A stretch of DNA of 64,000 nt from Bog-159 sp049516155 (GTDB taxonomy: Bacteria; Acidobacteriota; Terriglobia; Bryobacterales; Bryobacteraceae), in assembly GCA_049516155.1 (NCBI GenBank), contig JBEKTJ010000009.1, positions 1 through 64,000 on the forward strand. The letters run 5' to 3'. The position numbers were made by a program, and so were the translations under genes. The notes under the pieces are model-generated. The model was not told the origin of the DNA and ran no database searches. It saw only the letters and a program-made list of their open reading frames with translations. The number at the start of each line of letters is the position of its first letter. The stretch's first letter is position 1. Of the stretch, positions 17,164 to 26,091 are shown piece by piece.

Positions 17164-17889
17164 GTGAATATCTTAAGAGCGGTAACAACAATGTTTTGTC
17201 TGGCCTTGATGGGCGCGGTATTCTCACCGGGCGCAAATGCGGGACAGTGGGATCAGAAAACCGTGCTGACGTTCAGCGGGCCAGTAGAGATCCCCGGCGT
17301 CCACCTCAAAGGCTGGGGAGTCTTGCCGGCTGGCACGTATGTCTTCAAACTCCTGGACTCGCAGTCCGACCGTCACATCGTCCAGATCTTCAACGCAGAT
17401 GAGACACAGGTGCTGGCCACAATCCTGGCCATCCCGAACTATCGTCTCAAGGCGACCGGCAAGACCGTAGTCACTTTCCGGGAGCGTCCGGCCGGTGAGC
17501 CGGAGGCATTGCGCGCATGGTTTTATCCAGGTGAAAATTTTGGGCAGGAATTCGTTTATCCGAAAACGAGAGCGGTAGAACTGGCTAAAACTGCCGACGC
17601 CCCGGTTCTATTCACGCCGGCCGAGGTCCCCGCGGAAGTCGAGGCGCCTATCAAGTCGGCGGACGAGGCCGTGGTCGTGCAACTGAAGCAAGCACCCGTG
17701 CTGGCGGTTCAACCCACTGGAGAAGAGGTGGAACTGGCCCAAGTAGTCGCCCCGGCGCCGGCGGACGCACTGGCGCCGGAGCCGACGCTCCCGGCGACAG
17801 CGAGCACGCTGCCGCTGATCGCGTTGCTCGGATTGCTGGCTTTGGCCGGAGCCGCGACTCTCCGCACGATGCGCAGGCGCATCCAGTGA
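17164..17889 (+). CDS. Secreted protein with LPxTAS-type C-terminal anchor
   Basis: The 241-residue protein begins with GTG at 17164 and has a signal peptide (TTMFCLALMGAVFSPGANA). Residues about 30-150 form a beta domain found in acidobacterial secreted proteins (KTVLTFSGPVEIPG, LPAGTYVFKLLDS, RHIVQIFNADETQVLATI, FYPGENFGQEFVYPK). A Pro/Ala/Glu-rich spacer leads to a tripartite C-terminus: LPATAS, a hydrophobic helix (TLPLIALLGLLALAGAATL) and MRRRIQ. That is the layout of a sortase or rhombosortase-like sorting signal. The stop overlaps a possible GTG for the next gene (GTGA). Confidence 0.75.
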   Translation: MNILRAVTTMFCLALMGAVFSPGANAGQWDQKTVLTFSGPVEIPGVHLKGWGVLPAGTYVFKLLDSQSDRHIVQIFNADETQVLATILAIPNYRLKATGKTVVTFRERPAGEPEALRAWFYPGENFGQEFVYPKTRAVELAKTADAPVLFTPAEVPAEVEAPIKSADEAVVVQLKQAPVLAVQPTGEEVELAQVVAPAPADALAPEPTLPATASTLPLIALLGLLALAGAATLRTMRRRIQ

Positions 17890-17972
17890 ACGGCGCCACC
17901 CACGCGGCGGGCCCTTCACCGCCGCTGCGAACAGCGCTACCATTGACTTTGGAATATGAGCGGCGGCCTGCT

Positions 17973-18434
17973 ATGGCCGCCCCACTGGGAATCAGCTTGA
18001 AACACGCTTCAGTCGTTCCCGCCGCCAGAATTCTGGTCATTGAAGACAACGCCTCGGATGTCTTCCTCTTGGATCGTGCGCTGAGGAAACAGGATTTCCG
18101 CTTTGAACTGGTGCACCTGCCAGGCGGCGTAGAAGCCCTGGCTTTCATCCGCCGCGAGGGGATCTGTGCGGACGCGGCGATTCCACACCTGATCCTGGTG
18201 GATCTGAATCTGTCCAAGTACACCGGCGAGGACATCTTGCGCGAGATCCGGGGCGCCCGGCACTTGAGCGGCATTCCCGTGTGCGTTTGGAGTTCGTCGC
18301 GGTCCCGGCGGGACGAGGCTTTGCTCAGGGGCCTGGGAGTTTCCCAATTCATCGCCAAGCCTTCCGGCCTGGATTCCTTCATGGCAATCGGCAAAATCAT
18401 CAAAGACCTGCTGGCCGGCGCCAGAACCGGCTGA
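17973..18434 (+). CDS. Rcp1-type single-domain response regulator
   Basis: The 153-residue protein is a receiver domain with no output domain. Landmarks: ILVIEDNASDVFLLDRAL, phospho-Asp in LILVDLNLSKYTGEDIL, the Ser position in VWSSSRS and the Lys in FIAKPSG. The segment between beta-3 and helix-3 matches Rcp1-like regulators that pair with phytochrome-type kinases. Two such kinases follow at 18537 and 22208, which makes them the likely partners. A GTG at 17886 overlapping the previous stop could also start this frame, giving 182 residues. Confidence 0.85.
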   Translation: MAAPLGISLKHASVVPAARILVIEDNASDVFLLDRALRKQDFRFELVHLPGGVEALAFIRREGICADAAIPHLILVDLNLSKYTGEDILREIRGARHLSGIPVCVWSSSRSRRDEALLRGLGVSQFIAKPSGLDSFMAIGKIIKDLLAGARTG

Positions 18435-18536
18435 CGGCGGCTCGAAGGCGGTCGACGGTTGTGGCACGGCACGTGCTCGCTTGGTGGCGTTCCAACTGAC
18501 GACACCCGCCCGCTGCGGCGAGAAAGGTAATGCCAG

Positions 18537-21500
18537 GTGTTAGCAAAGAAGGAGGGTAGCGGCCGGCGACGCGGCCCGGGGAAAGCATTAGTAGCGGCGG
18601 CAAGCAGTGTATCCGCGGTGGCGATCGAGCGGCCAGCCATGGGAAGCGCCGAAAAATGTTGGACCCGCGTGGTTGGAGTCGGAGCCTCCGCCGGTGGCCT
18701 GGAGGCCTTCACAGAACTGCTCCGCAATCTGCCGGACGACACGGGCATGGCGTTCGTGTTGATTCAGCACCTCGATCCGAGCCACCGGAGCCATCTCACG
18801 GAGTTGCTTTCCAAGGCAACCGCAATGTCGGTCGCGGAAGTGAAAGGGGCGACCCGTGCCGAGGCCAATCGTGTTTACGTGATTCCGCCGCGATGCAATC
18901 TGAGTATTTCCGGTGGGGTGCTGGATATCTCGCCCCGTCCCAACAGTGGCCGTAACATGCCGATCGACTCTTTCTTCCAGGGTCTGGCGGCAGACCGCGG
19001 CAGTCAGGCGCTGGGCGTGGTTCTATCGGGAACCGCTTCGGACGGAACGCTGGGACTCCAAGCGATCGGGGCGGCGGGCGGAACCACCTTCGCGCAAGAG
19101 GTGCGCACCGCAAAGTTTGAAGGCATGCCCGGAAGCGCGATAGCCTCCGGGGTGGTGGATTTTGTGCTGCCGCCGGCCGGCATCGCGCGTCAGTTGGCGG
19201 CCATCGCGCGAAATGCACGCGCCCCGGTGGAGTTGCAGAAGGCGATTGGGCCTGGAGATGCCGGCCTGGCCCGGATCCTGCGGCAGGTGCGGACCTCCAC
19301 GGGAATGGACTTCACGCACTACAAGCAGAGCACTCTGCAGCGGCGTATCAAGCGGCGCATGGCCCTACGCGGAGTCGCCACGCCGGAGAATTACCTCCAG
19401 TATCTTGAGCAGAACCCCGAGGAAATACAGGCGCTGTGCGAGAGCTGCTTTATCACCGTCACCTCCTTCTTTCGAGAGCCGGGGGTCTTCGAGGCACTGC
19501 AGAAGACGGTGTTCCCCGCCATGCTTGAGAACCGGGGGACCGCGGATCCGATACGGGTTTGGGCGCCGGGCTGCGCCACAGGCGAGGAACCTTATTCGAT
19601 CGCCATGTGCTGGATGGAATTCCTGGACGACGCCAAGGCCAGCGTTCCGTTCGAGATTTTCGCCACGGATATCAGCGAAACGTCGATAGAGAAGGCGCGC
19701 GCGGGCATATACGCGGGGGCCGCCTTGGCGAAGGTCTCGCCACGGCGATTGGCGCGGTTCTTCACCAAAACGGAACGTGGTTACCAAGTCGCGAAGACGG
19801 TCCGCGACCTGTGCGTTTTTGCCAGGCACAACGTGGCGCAGGACCCGCCTTTTTCGAGGCTGGACCTGATCAGTTGCTGCAACGTGTTGATCTACCTTGG
19901 AACGGTATTGCAGCGCCGGGTGCTGGCCACGCTGCATTACGCCCTCAAACCAACCGGCTTCCTGATCCTCGGTCCATCGGAAAGCATCGGCGCGCTTTCC
20001 GACTCGTTTCATCAAGTCGATAAGACCCACAAGATCTATTGCATGCGTCCGGCCGCGGAGGGGCCGGCGTCAGCCTTAACGGGAGTTCGCCTTGGTGAAG
20101 GCTGGAGGGACCGCCGGCAGAGAGCCACCGAGGACCGCATTGGACTGGACGTGCAGAGAGAGGCCGACCGGCTGGTGCTGGCCGAACACGGGCCGCCGGG
20201 CGCCGTGGTCGACCATGCCATGAACATCGTTCAAGTGCGGGGGCACACGGCGCCATACCTGGAGCTTTCGCCGGGCGAGCCTTCCCACAACATTCTGAAA
20301 CTGGCGCGCGAAGGCTTGATTGCGGGCCTCGGAAAGGCGCTCCGGGAGGCCGGACAAACCAACGCCACCGCCAAAGAAGAAGGCTTCCGCATCGAAGACG
20401 GCGGCCAGTTGAAAGCCGTCGGAATCAAGGTTATACCGTTTACGGGTTCGTCCTCTTTCAGGGAGCGTTATTTTCTAGTGCTGTTCGAGGACGCCGAGCC
20501 GAACGGCGGCCAGAAAAAGGCGTACCCGCCGGCAATACGGGACAACCGCGAAAGCGCCCGGCTGCGGCGCGAGTTGGCCGCCACCAAACAGTATCTGCAA
20601 TCGATCGTGGAGGACAATGCCACCACGCTGGACGATCTGAGGGCCGCCAACGAAGAGGCCCAGGCGGGCAACGAGGAATTGGAAACCGCGCAAGAAGAGC
20701 TGGAATCCGCCAATGAAGAACTGAACACGCTGAACGAAGAGCTGAAGATCAGCAACGCCGAATTCAGCCAAGTCAACCGGGATCTGACCAATCTGCTCGA
20801 GAGCATCAGCATCCCGCTGGTGATGGTTGGGCGAGATCTGCGCATTCGCCGCTTTACGCGCGCCATCGAGCCTATGCTGAATCTGATCGCCTCGGATGTG
20901 GGACGGTCGATCACCGATCTTCAGCCGCAAATCGAATTGCCCGATCTGCGGCCGCTGCTGCTGGAGGCGATGGAAGGCGGCGATCGAAAGCCGCGCGATA
21001 TCCGCGACGCGCACGGCCGCTGGTATGCGTTGCGCATCCTGCCGTCGGTGGGAGCGAGCGGCAAGATCGACGGCGCCGTCCTGATGCTCATCGACATCGA
21101 CGCCGCCAAGCGCGGTCAGGACTTCGCCGAAGCGATTGTGGAAACGGTTCGGGAACCGCTGGTAATCCTGAACCACAATCTGCAAGTCATGAAAGCCAAC
21201 AAGACGTTCTACGAAACGTTTAGGGCGTCCCGGGAGGACACGGAGGGGCAGCTTATCTACGCCCTTGGAAACGGACAATGGAATATCCCCGACCTGCGCG
21301 AGCTGCTGGAGAGTATTCTCCCCGCGCACTCCACGTTCCGGGGCTTCGAGGTGACCCACGATTTTGAATTTGTCGGACGAAAAGTGATGCTGCTCAACGC
21401 CAGCGAGATCTTCAATCCGAATGCGCAAACGCGGACCATTCTGCTGGCCATCGAAGACGCCACGGACCGCAAACAGGCTGAGGAAGCGCTCCGCACCACC

Positions 21501-22205
21501 AACGCCGAACTGCAGCATTTCGCCTATGCGCTCACGCACGACCTGCAGGAACCTTTGCGCATGGTAGTGAACTTTACCGAGCTATTGGGGCGGGAATACG
21601 CGGGAAAGCTGGGCGCGGAAGCGGATCAATTCATCGCCTACTCCGTGGAGGGAGCCCTGCGCATCGAAGCCCTGCTGAAAGCCCTGCTGGCCTACTGGGA
21701 AGTTACCGAGCGCGAACAGGGCGGTTTCGCCGCGATCGATTGCAACGCGGTCCTGGCCAAGGTGCTGTTGAACCTCGAGGTGGCCATTGGGGAGAACGGT
21801 GCGATCGTGACCTCGGATGCGCTGCCAACCGTGATAGCGGAAGAGGTTATGCTGACACAGGTCTTCCAGAACCTCATTTCCAATTCGATCAAGTACCGAA
21901 GCGGCCAAACGCCGCGCATCCACGTCTCGGCGAAACGCGACGCGGAGGCATGGTTGTTTGGCGTGCGGGACAACGGCATCGGAATCGATCCGCAAGACGC
22001 CGGCCGGGTGTTCGGCATGTTCAAACGCTTGCATGGACGGGATGTTCCCGGCACTGGCATCGGCTTGGCGCTTTGCAAGAAGATCGTCGAACGCAAAGGG
22101 GGCAAGATTTGGGTGGAATCGGAAATCGGGCAGGGGGCTACGTTCAAGTTCACGGTTCCCGCCAGCCGGGAGTATCCCGCCGCCTCTCCGGAGCTCGCAG
22201 ACTGA
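18537..22205 (+). CDS. CheB-CheR-PAS-histidine kinase hybrid
   Basis: The 1222-residue protein combines several signalling modules. CheB methylesterase (residues 45-230) has its triad as Ser51 in GVGASAGG, His78 in IQHLD and Asp169 in GTASDG. CheR methyltransferase (245-500) has the RRIKRRM helix, SAM site WAPGCATGEEPYSIAM and NVLIYLG. A coiled coil (about 675-760; EELETAQEELESANEELNTL) precedes one or two PAS domains, then a HisKA box (YALTHDLQEPLRMVVNFTEL) and an ATPase domain (NLISNSIKYR, VRDNGIGIDP, GTGIGLALCKK). It starts with GTG at 18537 after GAAAGG. No chemoreceptor or CheA lies here, so it likely works as a stand-alone sensor rather than in chemotaxis. Confidence 0.93.
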   Translation: MLAKKEGSGRRRGPGKALVAAASSVSAVAIERPAMGSAEKCWTRVVGVGASAGGLEAFTELLRNLPDDTGMAFVLIQHLDPSHRSHLTELLSKATAMSVAEVKGATRAEANRVYVIPPRCNLSISGGVLDISPRPNSGRNMPIDSFFQGLAADRGSQALGVVLSGTASDGTLGLQAIGAAGGTTFAQEVRTAKFEGMPGSAIASGVVDFVLPPAGIARQLAAIARNARAPVELQKAIGPGDAGLARILRQVRTSTGMDFTHYKQSTLQRRIKRRMALRGVATPENYLQYLEQNPEEIQALCESCFITVTSFFREPGVFEALQKTVFPAMLENRGTADPIRVWAPGCATGEEPYSIAMCWMEFLDDAKASVPFEIFATDISETSIEKARAGIYAGAALAKVSPRRLARFFTKTERGYQVAKTVRDLCVFARHNVAQDPPFSRLDLISCCNVLIYLGTVLQRRVLATLHYALKPTGFLILGPSESIGALSDSFHQVDKTHKIYCMRPAAEGPASALTGVRLGEGWRDRRQRATEDRIGLDVQREADRLVLAEHGPPGAVVDHAMNIVQVRGHTAPYLELSPGEPSHNILKLAREGLIAGLGKALREAGQTNATAKEEGFRIEDGGQLKAVGIKVIPFTGSSSFRERYFLVLFEDAEPNGGQKKAYPPAIRDNRESARLRRELAATKQYLQSIVEDNATTLDDLRAANEEAQAGNEELETAQEELESANEELNTLNEELKISNAEFSQVNRDLTNLLESISIPLVMVGRDLRIRRFTRAIEPMLNLIASDVGRSITDLQPQIELPDLRPLLLEAMEGGDRKPRDIRDAHGRWYALRILPSVGASGKIDGAVLMLIDIDAAKRGQDFAEAIVETVREPLVILNHNLQVMKANKTFYETFRASREDTEGQLIYALGNGQWNIPDLRELLESILPAHSTFRGFEVTHDFEFVGRKVMLLNASEIFNPNAQTRTILLAIEDATDRKQAEEALRTTNAELQHFAYALTHDLQEPLRMVVNFTELLGREYAGKLGAEADQFIAYSVEGALRIEALLKALLAYWEVTEREQGGFAAIDCNAVLAKVLLNLEVAIGENGAIVTSDALPTVIAEEVMLTQVFQNLISNSIKYRSGQTPRIHVSAKRDAEAWLFGVRDNGIGIDPQDAGRVFGMFKRLHGRDVPGTGIGLALCKKIVERKGGKIWVESEIGQGATFKFTVPASREYPAASPELAD

Positions 22206-22207
22206 TA

Positions 22208-22990
22208 ATGGGCAAAGCCGACCAACACCCCGCGCCGGACGAAATTGAGGCCATGCGCCAGGCGCTGGAAGCCGAAACCCAGGCGCGCATCGAGATCCGG
22301 AGGCAGTTGGACCAAGCCGGCGCGGAGTTTGAAGAATTTATCTCGCTGACGGCGCACAACCTGCGCGAGTCCCTCCGCGAGGTGGCCGCATGCAGTCAAC
22401 TGCTGGCCGAAAGCTATGCCGGGAGCCTGGATTCGAAAGCCGGAGGGCTCCTTGATCGTATCCGGGCGAGAACGGCCGGTGCGCAGTCCTTGCTGACCGA
22501 CGTGGTGGACTACTGGGCCTCCGGCGACGGAGACCGGCAGCTCTCCGGGACGGACATGGAAGCGGTCCTGCGGCAGGCGCTCCTGTCGATGGACGAGTAC
22601 ATCGTGGGACGGAGCGCCATCGTGACCCACGACCCTTTGCCCCCTGTTACGGGAGACTTCGAGATACTGACGAAAGTCCTGCGGCATCTGATTGGAAATG
22701 CCGTCGAATACTGCGGCGGTCCGTCACCGCGGGTTCACATTTCGTCCACGCGGGCGGACCGCGATTGGGTATTCTCCGTGAAAGACAACGGTCTTGGTAT
22801 AGACCCCGCCTTCCAGTCCCGTTTATTCGGAGCATTCAAGCGCCTGCACGGCAACGAACATCCGGGGACCGGACTGGGGTTGGCATTCTGCAAGAAAGCG
22901 ATCGAGTGGCACGGCGGCCGGATGTGGATGGAGTCGGCGCCGGGGGCCGGATCGACATTCTTTTTCACGCTGCCGCCGGCCGACTCCTGA
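22208..22990 (+). CDS. Soluble histidine kinase, phytochrome-like core
   Basis: The 260-residue protein begins two bases after the stop of the hybrid kinase and is almost certainly co-transcribed. It has a short coiled coil, an H box (SLTAHNLRESLREVAACSQL), an N box (VLRHLIGNAVEYCG), G1 (VKDNGLGIDP), the F box (FGAFKRLHG) and G2 (GTGLGLAFCKKAIEWHGGRM). It has no sensor domain of its own. The ATPase half closely resembles the last domain of the preceding kinase, which suggests a duplication. It may share the Rcp1-like regulator. Confidence 0.88.
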   Translation: MGKADQHPAPDEIEAMRQALEAETQARIEIRRQLDQAGAEFEEFISLTAHNLRESLREVAACSQLLAESYAGSLDSKAGGLLDRIRARTAGAQSLLTDVVDYWASGDGDRQLSGTDMEAVLRQALLSMDEYIVGRSAIVTHDPLPPVTGDFEILTKVLRHLIGNAVEYCGGPSPRVHISSTRADRDWVFSVKDNGLGIDPAFQSRLFGAFKRLHGNEHPGTGLGLAFCKKAIEWHGGRMWMESAPGAGSTFFFTLPPADS

Positions 22991-23050
22991 ATCGCGAAGA
23001 AGTCGCCCGCCCTCCTGGACCATTGGACCTAAAATTGCCTTCTAAACACC

Positions 23051-23067
23051 GGGTGATCCAATCACCC
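23051..23067 (+). promoter_or_regulatory. 5' leader hairpin before csbD-like gene
   Basis: GGGTGAT-CCA-ATCACCC forms a perfect seven-base stem with a three-base loop, directly before the ribosome-binding site of the CsbD-like gene. It could protect the mRNA or modulate initiation. No T-run follows, so it is not a standard terminator. Confidence 0.4.
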
Positions 23068-23080
23068 ATGGAGAAAAGAG

Positions 23081-23260
23081 ATGAATTCGAGCACGCAAGA
23101 CCAGGTTGAAGGCGCGTTTCACGAGGCGAAGGGCAAGGTCAAAGAGAAGGCCGGCCAAGCCGTAAACAATCCCGACCTGGCGGCCGAAGGCCAGGGCGAA
23201 AATCTGGCTGGAAAAATTCAAAAGAAGGTCGGGCAAATTGAGAAGGTCTTCGAAAAGTAG
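23081..23260 (+). CDS. CsbD-family stress protein
   Basis: The 59-residue protein matches the CsbD family over its full length: QVEGAFHEAKGKVKEKAGQA, then LAAEGQGENLAGKIQKKVGQ. The family is small, highly charged and intrinsically helical, and is induced in general stress. GGAG lies upstream of the ATG. It opens a run of small stress-type genes (DUF3309, DksA/TraR-like). Confidence 0.9.
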   Translation: MNSSTQDQVEGAFHEAKGKVKEKAGQAVNNPDLAAEGQGENLAGKIQKKVGQIEKVFEK

Positions 23261-23281
23261 CCGGGAAGCGATGGATCTAAA

Positions 23282-23434
23282 ATGCTGATACTGATTATTC
23301 TTCTACTGTTGGTTTTCGGCGGTGGCGGGTACTATGGCCACAGCCGCTGGGGTTACGGGGGTGGGGCAGGCATCGGGGTGGGTGGCGTATTGTTGATTCT
23401 CCTCGTAGCTTACATGCTTGGGATTTTTCATTGA
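23282..23434 (+). CDS. DUF3309 small membrane protein
   Basis: The 50-residue protein has two hydrophobic segments (MLILIILLLLVF and GGVLLILLVAYMLGIF) flanking a Gly/Tyr/Trp loop (GGGGYYGHSRWGYGGGAG). This is the pattern of the DUF3309 family, small inner-membrane proteins of unknown function common beside CsbD genes. It lies 21 bases after the csbD-like stop. Confidence 0.85.
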   Translation: MLILIILLLLVFGGGGYYGHSRWGYGGGAGIGVGGVLLILLVAYMLGIFH

Positions 23435-23506
23435 GGCGACGCGAGGCGGCAACTCTCGCAGCCGAAGATGCAGGCTTTGCATCCCGGCTGCGGGAAGAGG
23501 GGTGAG

Positions 23507-23893
23507 ATGCGGGAAGATCTAACAGTACACGGGTTCCAAGAGATCCTTGAACGAAGAGCGGACCAGTTGCTCCATCAATTGCGGAACCGGGACGGCATCG
23601 CAATCGAGAAGAGTGCGGATCAAATGGATGAGATTCAATATGCGTCGGAACGGGATCTGGCAATTCAGAACGCCGACCGCGAGTACACGCTGCTGCATCA
23701 AGTTCAAGCCGCGCTGCGGCGGATTCACGATGGCAGCTTCGGATCCTGCATTGAATGTGAATTGGCGATCGGCCCAAAGCGCCTTGCAGCCATTCCTTGG
23801 GCTTCATGTTGTATCCGGTGCCAGGAGGCAGCCGACCGGAACGGGCACGAAAGAACGGACTTCGCGAGCGAAAACCTGGTCAATGCGGCGTAA
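23507..23893 (+). CDS. DksA/TraR-type C4 zinc-finger protein
   Basis: The 128-residue protein starts at 23507 behind GAGGGG. It has a helical N-terminal half with coiled-coil character, an ASERDLAIQNADREYTLLHQ helix, a region LRRIHDGSFGSCIEC and a second Cys pair CCIRCQEAA. The C-x2-C ... C-x2-C finger with GSFGSCIECELAIGPKRLAA is the DksA/TraR signature. DksA itself carries acidic residues at its coiled-coil tip; these are not clearly present, so it is better seen as a DksA-like stress regulator that binds RNA polymerase than as DksA. The next gene starts immediately at its stop. Confidence 0.88.
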   Translation: MREDLTVHGFQEILERRADQLLHQLRNRDGIAIEKSADQMDEIQYASERDLAIQNADREYTLLHQVQAALRRIHDGSFGSCIECELAIGPKRLAAIPWASCCIRCQEAADRNGHERTDFASENLVNAA

Positions 23894-25879
23894 GTGGCAA
23901 CCTCGCTTAAATCACCCTTAAAGCACGACCTGCCGCCCGCGGGGATCACTGCACGGCCTAAAGGCCAGGGCGACGCCGGGGCCATCGTCCTGTTTGGAAC
24001 GATTGCGGCGCTCTATTTTGCACGCGAGATCTTAGTCCCCTTCGCGTTTGCGCTGATCCTGACGTTCCTGTTGACCCCGCTGGTTGCGCTCTTGCAGAAG
24101 CTGCGCTTGGGCCGCGTGATGTCCGTTCTCACGACCGTCGCGATTTCAGTGGCGATGGTCGCAGGCATCGGCTGGGTTATTGCGAGTCAGTTGGTGGACG
24201 TCGCCAATCAACTTCCTCTCTACCGCCAGAATATTCACGCCAAGATTGAAGCGTTTCACATTCCGTCAACGGGGCAGGTGGGTAGAGCCGCCGAAAGCGT
24301 GCAGGAGATTGTGCAGGAACTTGGCAGTCCGGCGACAGCGCCGCCAGCCCAGCAATCGCAAGCCCCGAATCGCAAGCAGCCGGCTGTGCCTCGAACCGTA
24401 TCCCCAGTACCCGTCCGCGTGGTTCAGCCCCCAGCCAGTGAGTGGAAGCAACTGCGCGATTTGGGCGCACCCGTTCTGGCGCCTCTGGCACGTGCGGGAA
24501 TGGTCGTCATCTTTACGGTCTTCATGCTGATCGCCAGAGAAGACCTGCGCAATCGTCTTCTGCGGTTGGCGGGGCTCGGTCAATTGAACTTGATGACGCA
24601 AGCGCTCGACGACGCCGCGACACGCGTCAGCCGGTACATCCTTCTGCAATTCCTGGTCAATGCGGGATTTGGAACTCTGTTTGGTTTCGGTCTTTACTTG
24701 ATCGGGGTACCCTATCCAGCCCTATGGGGAGCCGTGGCCGGCATCCTGCGAATCGTGCCTTATGTGGGAACGCTGGCTGCCGCGAGCCTGCCGCTCGCGC
24801 TCTCCTTGGCGGTTTTTGACGGATGGCACAAGCCGTTACTCGTTTTCCTGCTGTTTGCGGGGCTGGAATTGATCGTGGGCAACTTCGTCGAGCCCTGGCT
24901 CTACGGCGCCCATGTGGGCATCTCTTCCCTGGCGCTGCTGGTATCCGCCGTCTTTTGGACGGTTCTTTGGGGACCGGCGGGCCTGATCCTGTCGACGCCG
25001 CTGACGGTCTGCGCGGTGGTTTTGGGGCGCTATATCCCGCAATTCTCCTTTCTGCATATCCTGCTGGGGGATGAACCCGTGCTCGCGCCCGAAGCCCAAA
25101 TCTACCAGCGGTTGCTCGCCATGGACCAACAGGAAGCCCATACCATCGCCGGCGATTTTCTTAAGGGGAGACCGTTGGCCGAGTTGTACGACGCACTGCT
25201 CATCCCGGCTTTGAGCATGGCCGAGCAGGACCGCCACAAAGGCGCAATCGACGCCGAGAGAGAGGGGTTTCTTTTTCTCAGCGTCAACGAAATGATCGCC
25301 GAGTTCTCGGAGTATCGACTGGACGACAACTCATCCGAGCAAGACTCCGTGCCGGTATCCGACGCCACCGAGCGTCTCGATGCGCGGATAGTGTGTCTTC
25401 CGGCGCATGATCGGGCCGACGAGATTACGGCTGCCATGCTGGCTCAGATTCTGGAGCAAAAGGGTTTCGCGACACTATCTTTTCCCGTGGTCGGACCTTC
25501 TCTCAACGATGTCCTGGCTATGATCGAAGCCGGACGAAGCGACGTAGTGTGTATCTCGGCGTTGCCTCCTTACGCATTCGCGCCCGCGCGCGCCATGTGC
25601 AGACAAATCCGGCAACGGTTCCCAAAACTCAAGGTGGTGGTATGCGTGTGGGGGTTTGGCGGCGATACGCATAAGGCCATGACCCGTTTCGAGCGAACCC
25701 AACCCGATCGCCTCTCCACCAGTCTGGCAGAGGCGGTAGAGCATGTACTGGAACTTGTTCGTCGCCATCCGGAAGCCTCCCCCGACGGCGTCCCGCTGGA
25801 AGATCCCCTTGCGGAAATGGACGAATCCGTACAGTTTCAGTTGACAAATCCCGAGCCAGGTCGCATACTGCACGGATAG
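23894..25879 (+). CDS. AI-2E family transporter with extra C-terminal domain
   Basis: The 661-residue protein begins with GTG directly after the previous stop. Residues 30-400 are an AI-2E (TqsA/YdiK, PF01594-type) exporter: paired N-terminal helices (ALYFAREILVPFAFALILTF), a large soluble loop with Pro-rich segment, then ARAGMVVIFTVFMLIAREDL, the LQFLVNAGFG helix and the end motif IVGNFVEPWLYG. About 260 residues follow that the family normally lacks. Residues about 500-640 look like a Rossmann-type B12-binding or response-regulator-like fold (DARIVCLPAHDRADEI, then SDVVCISALPPYAF and LKVVVCVWG), without the DxHxxG cobalamin motif. Substrate unknown. Confidence 0.82.
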   Translation: MATSLKSPLKHDLPPAGITARPKGQGDAGAIVLFGTIAALYFAREILVPFAFALILTFLLTPLVALLQKLRLGRVMSVLTTVAISVAMVAGIGWVIASQLVDVANQLPLYRQNIHAKIEAFHIPSTGQVGRAAESVQEIVQELGSPATAPPAQQSQAPNRKQPAVPRTVSPVPVRVVQPPASEWKQLRDLGAPVLAPLARAGMVVIFTVFMLIAREDLRNRLLRLAGLGQLNLMTQALDDAATRVSRYILLQFLVNAGFGTLFGFGLYLIGVPYPALWGAVAGILRIVPYVGTLAAASLPLALSLAVFDGWHKPLLVFLLFAGLELIVGNFVEPWLYGAHVGISSLALLVSAVFWTVLWGPAGLILSTPLTVCAVVLGRYIPQFSFLHILLGDEPVLAPEAQIYQRLLAMDQQEAHTIAGDFLKGRPLAELYDALLIPALSMAEQDRHKGAIDAEREGFLFLSVNEMIAEFSEYRLDDNSSEQDSVPVSDATERLDARIVCLPAHDRADEITAAMLAQILEQKGFATLSFPVVGPSLNDVLAMIEAGRSDVVCISALPPYAFAPARAMCRQIRQRFPKLKVVVCVWGFGGDTHKAMTRFERTQPDRLSTSLAEAVEHVLELVRRHPEASPDGVPLEDPLAEMDESVQFQLTNPEPGRILHG

Positions 25880-25907
25880 TCCCAAAAAGACGGAGGGTAG
25901 GGCCGCA

Positions 25908-25927
25908 ATTGTCCACCGCCGGACAAT
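25908..25927. promoter_or_regulatory. Inverted repeat upstream of the TonB receptor
   Basis: ATTGTCC-ACCGCC-GGACAAT is a perfect seven-base inverted repeat 30 bases after the AI-2E gene and about 165 bases before the TonB-dependent receptor. No T-run follows. It could be an operator for the receptor or a transcript end for the exporter. Another TTGTCC lies near 26062. Confidence 0.35.
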
Positions 25928-26091
25928 CCCGAAATTCGGAGTGTACTAAACGTCCGATTATGGGATCACGTATCTGGGACTTCTGAAGCGCCTGCATTTA
26001 CATAGCTTTAGCAACATGAAGCATATGGTTCACGAATTGCTGATGGACACGCTTTTCCGTTGTCCAAACAATTACCAAGGAGGGGGGATAC

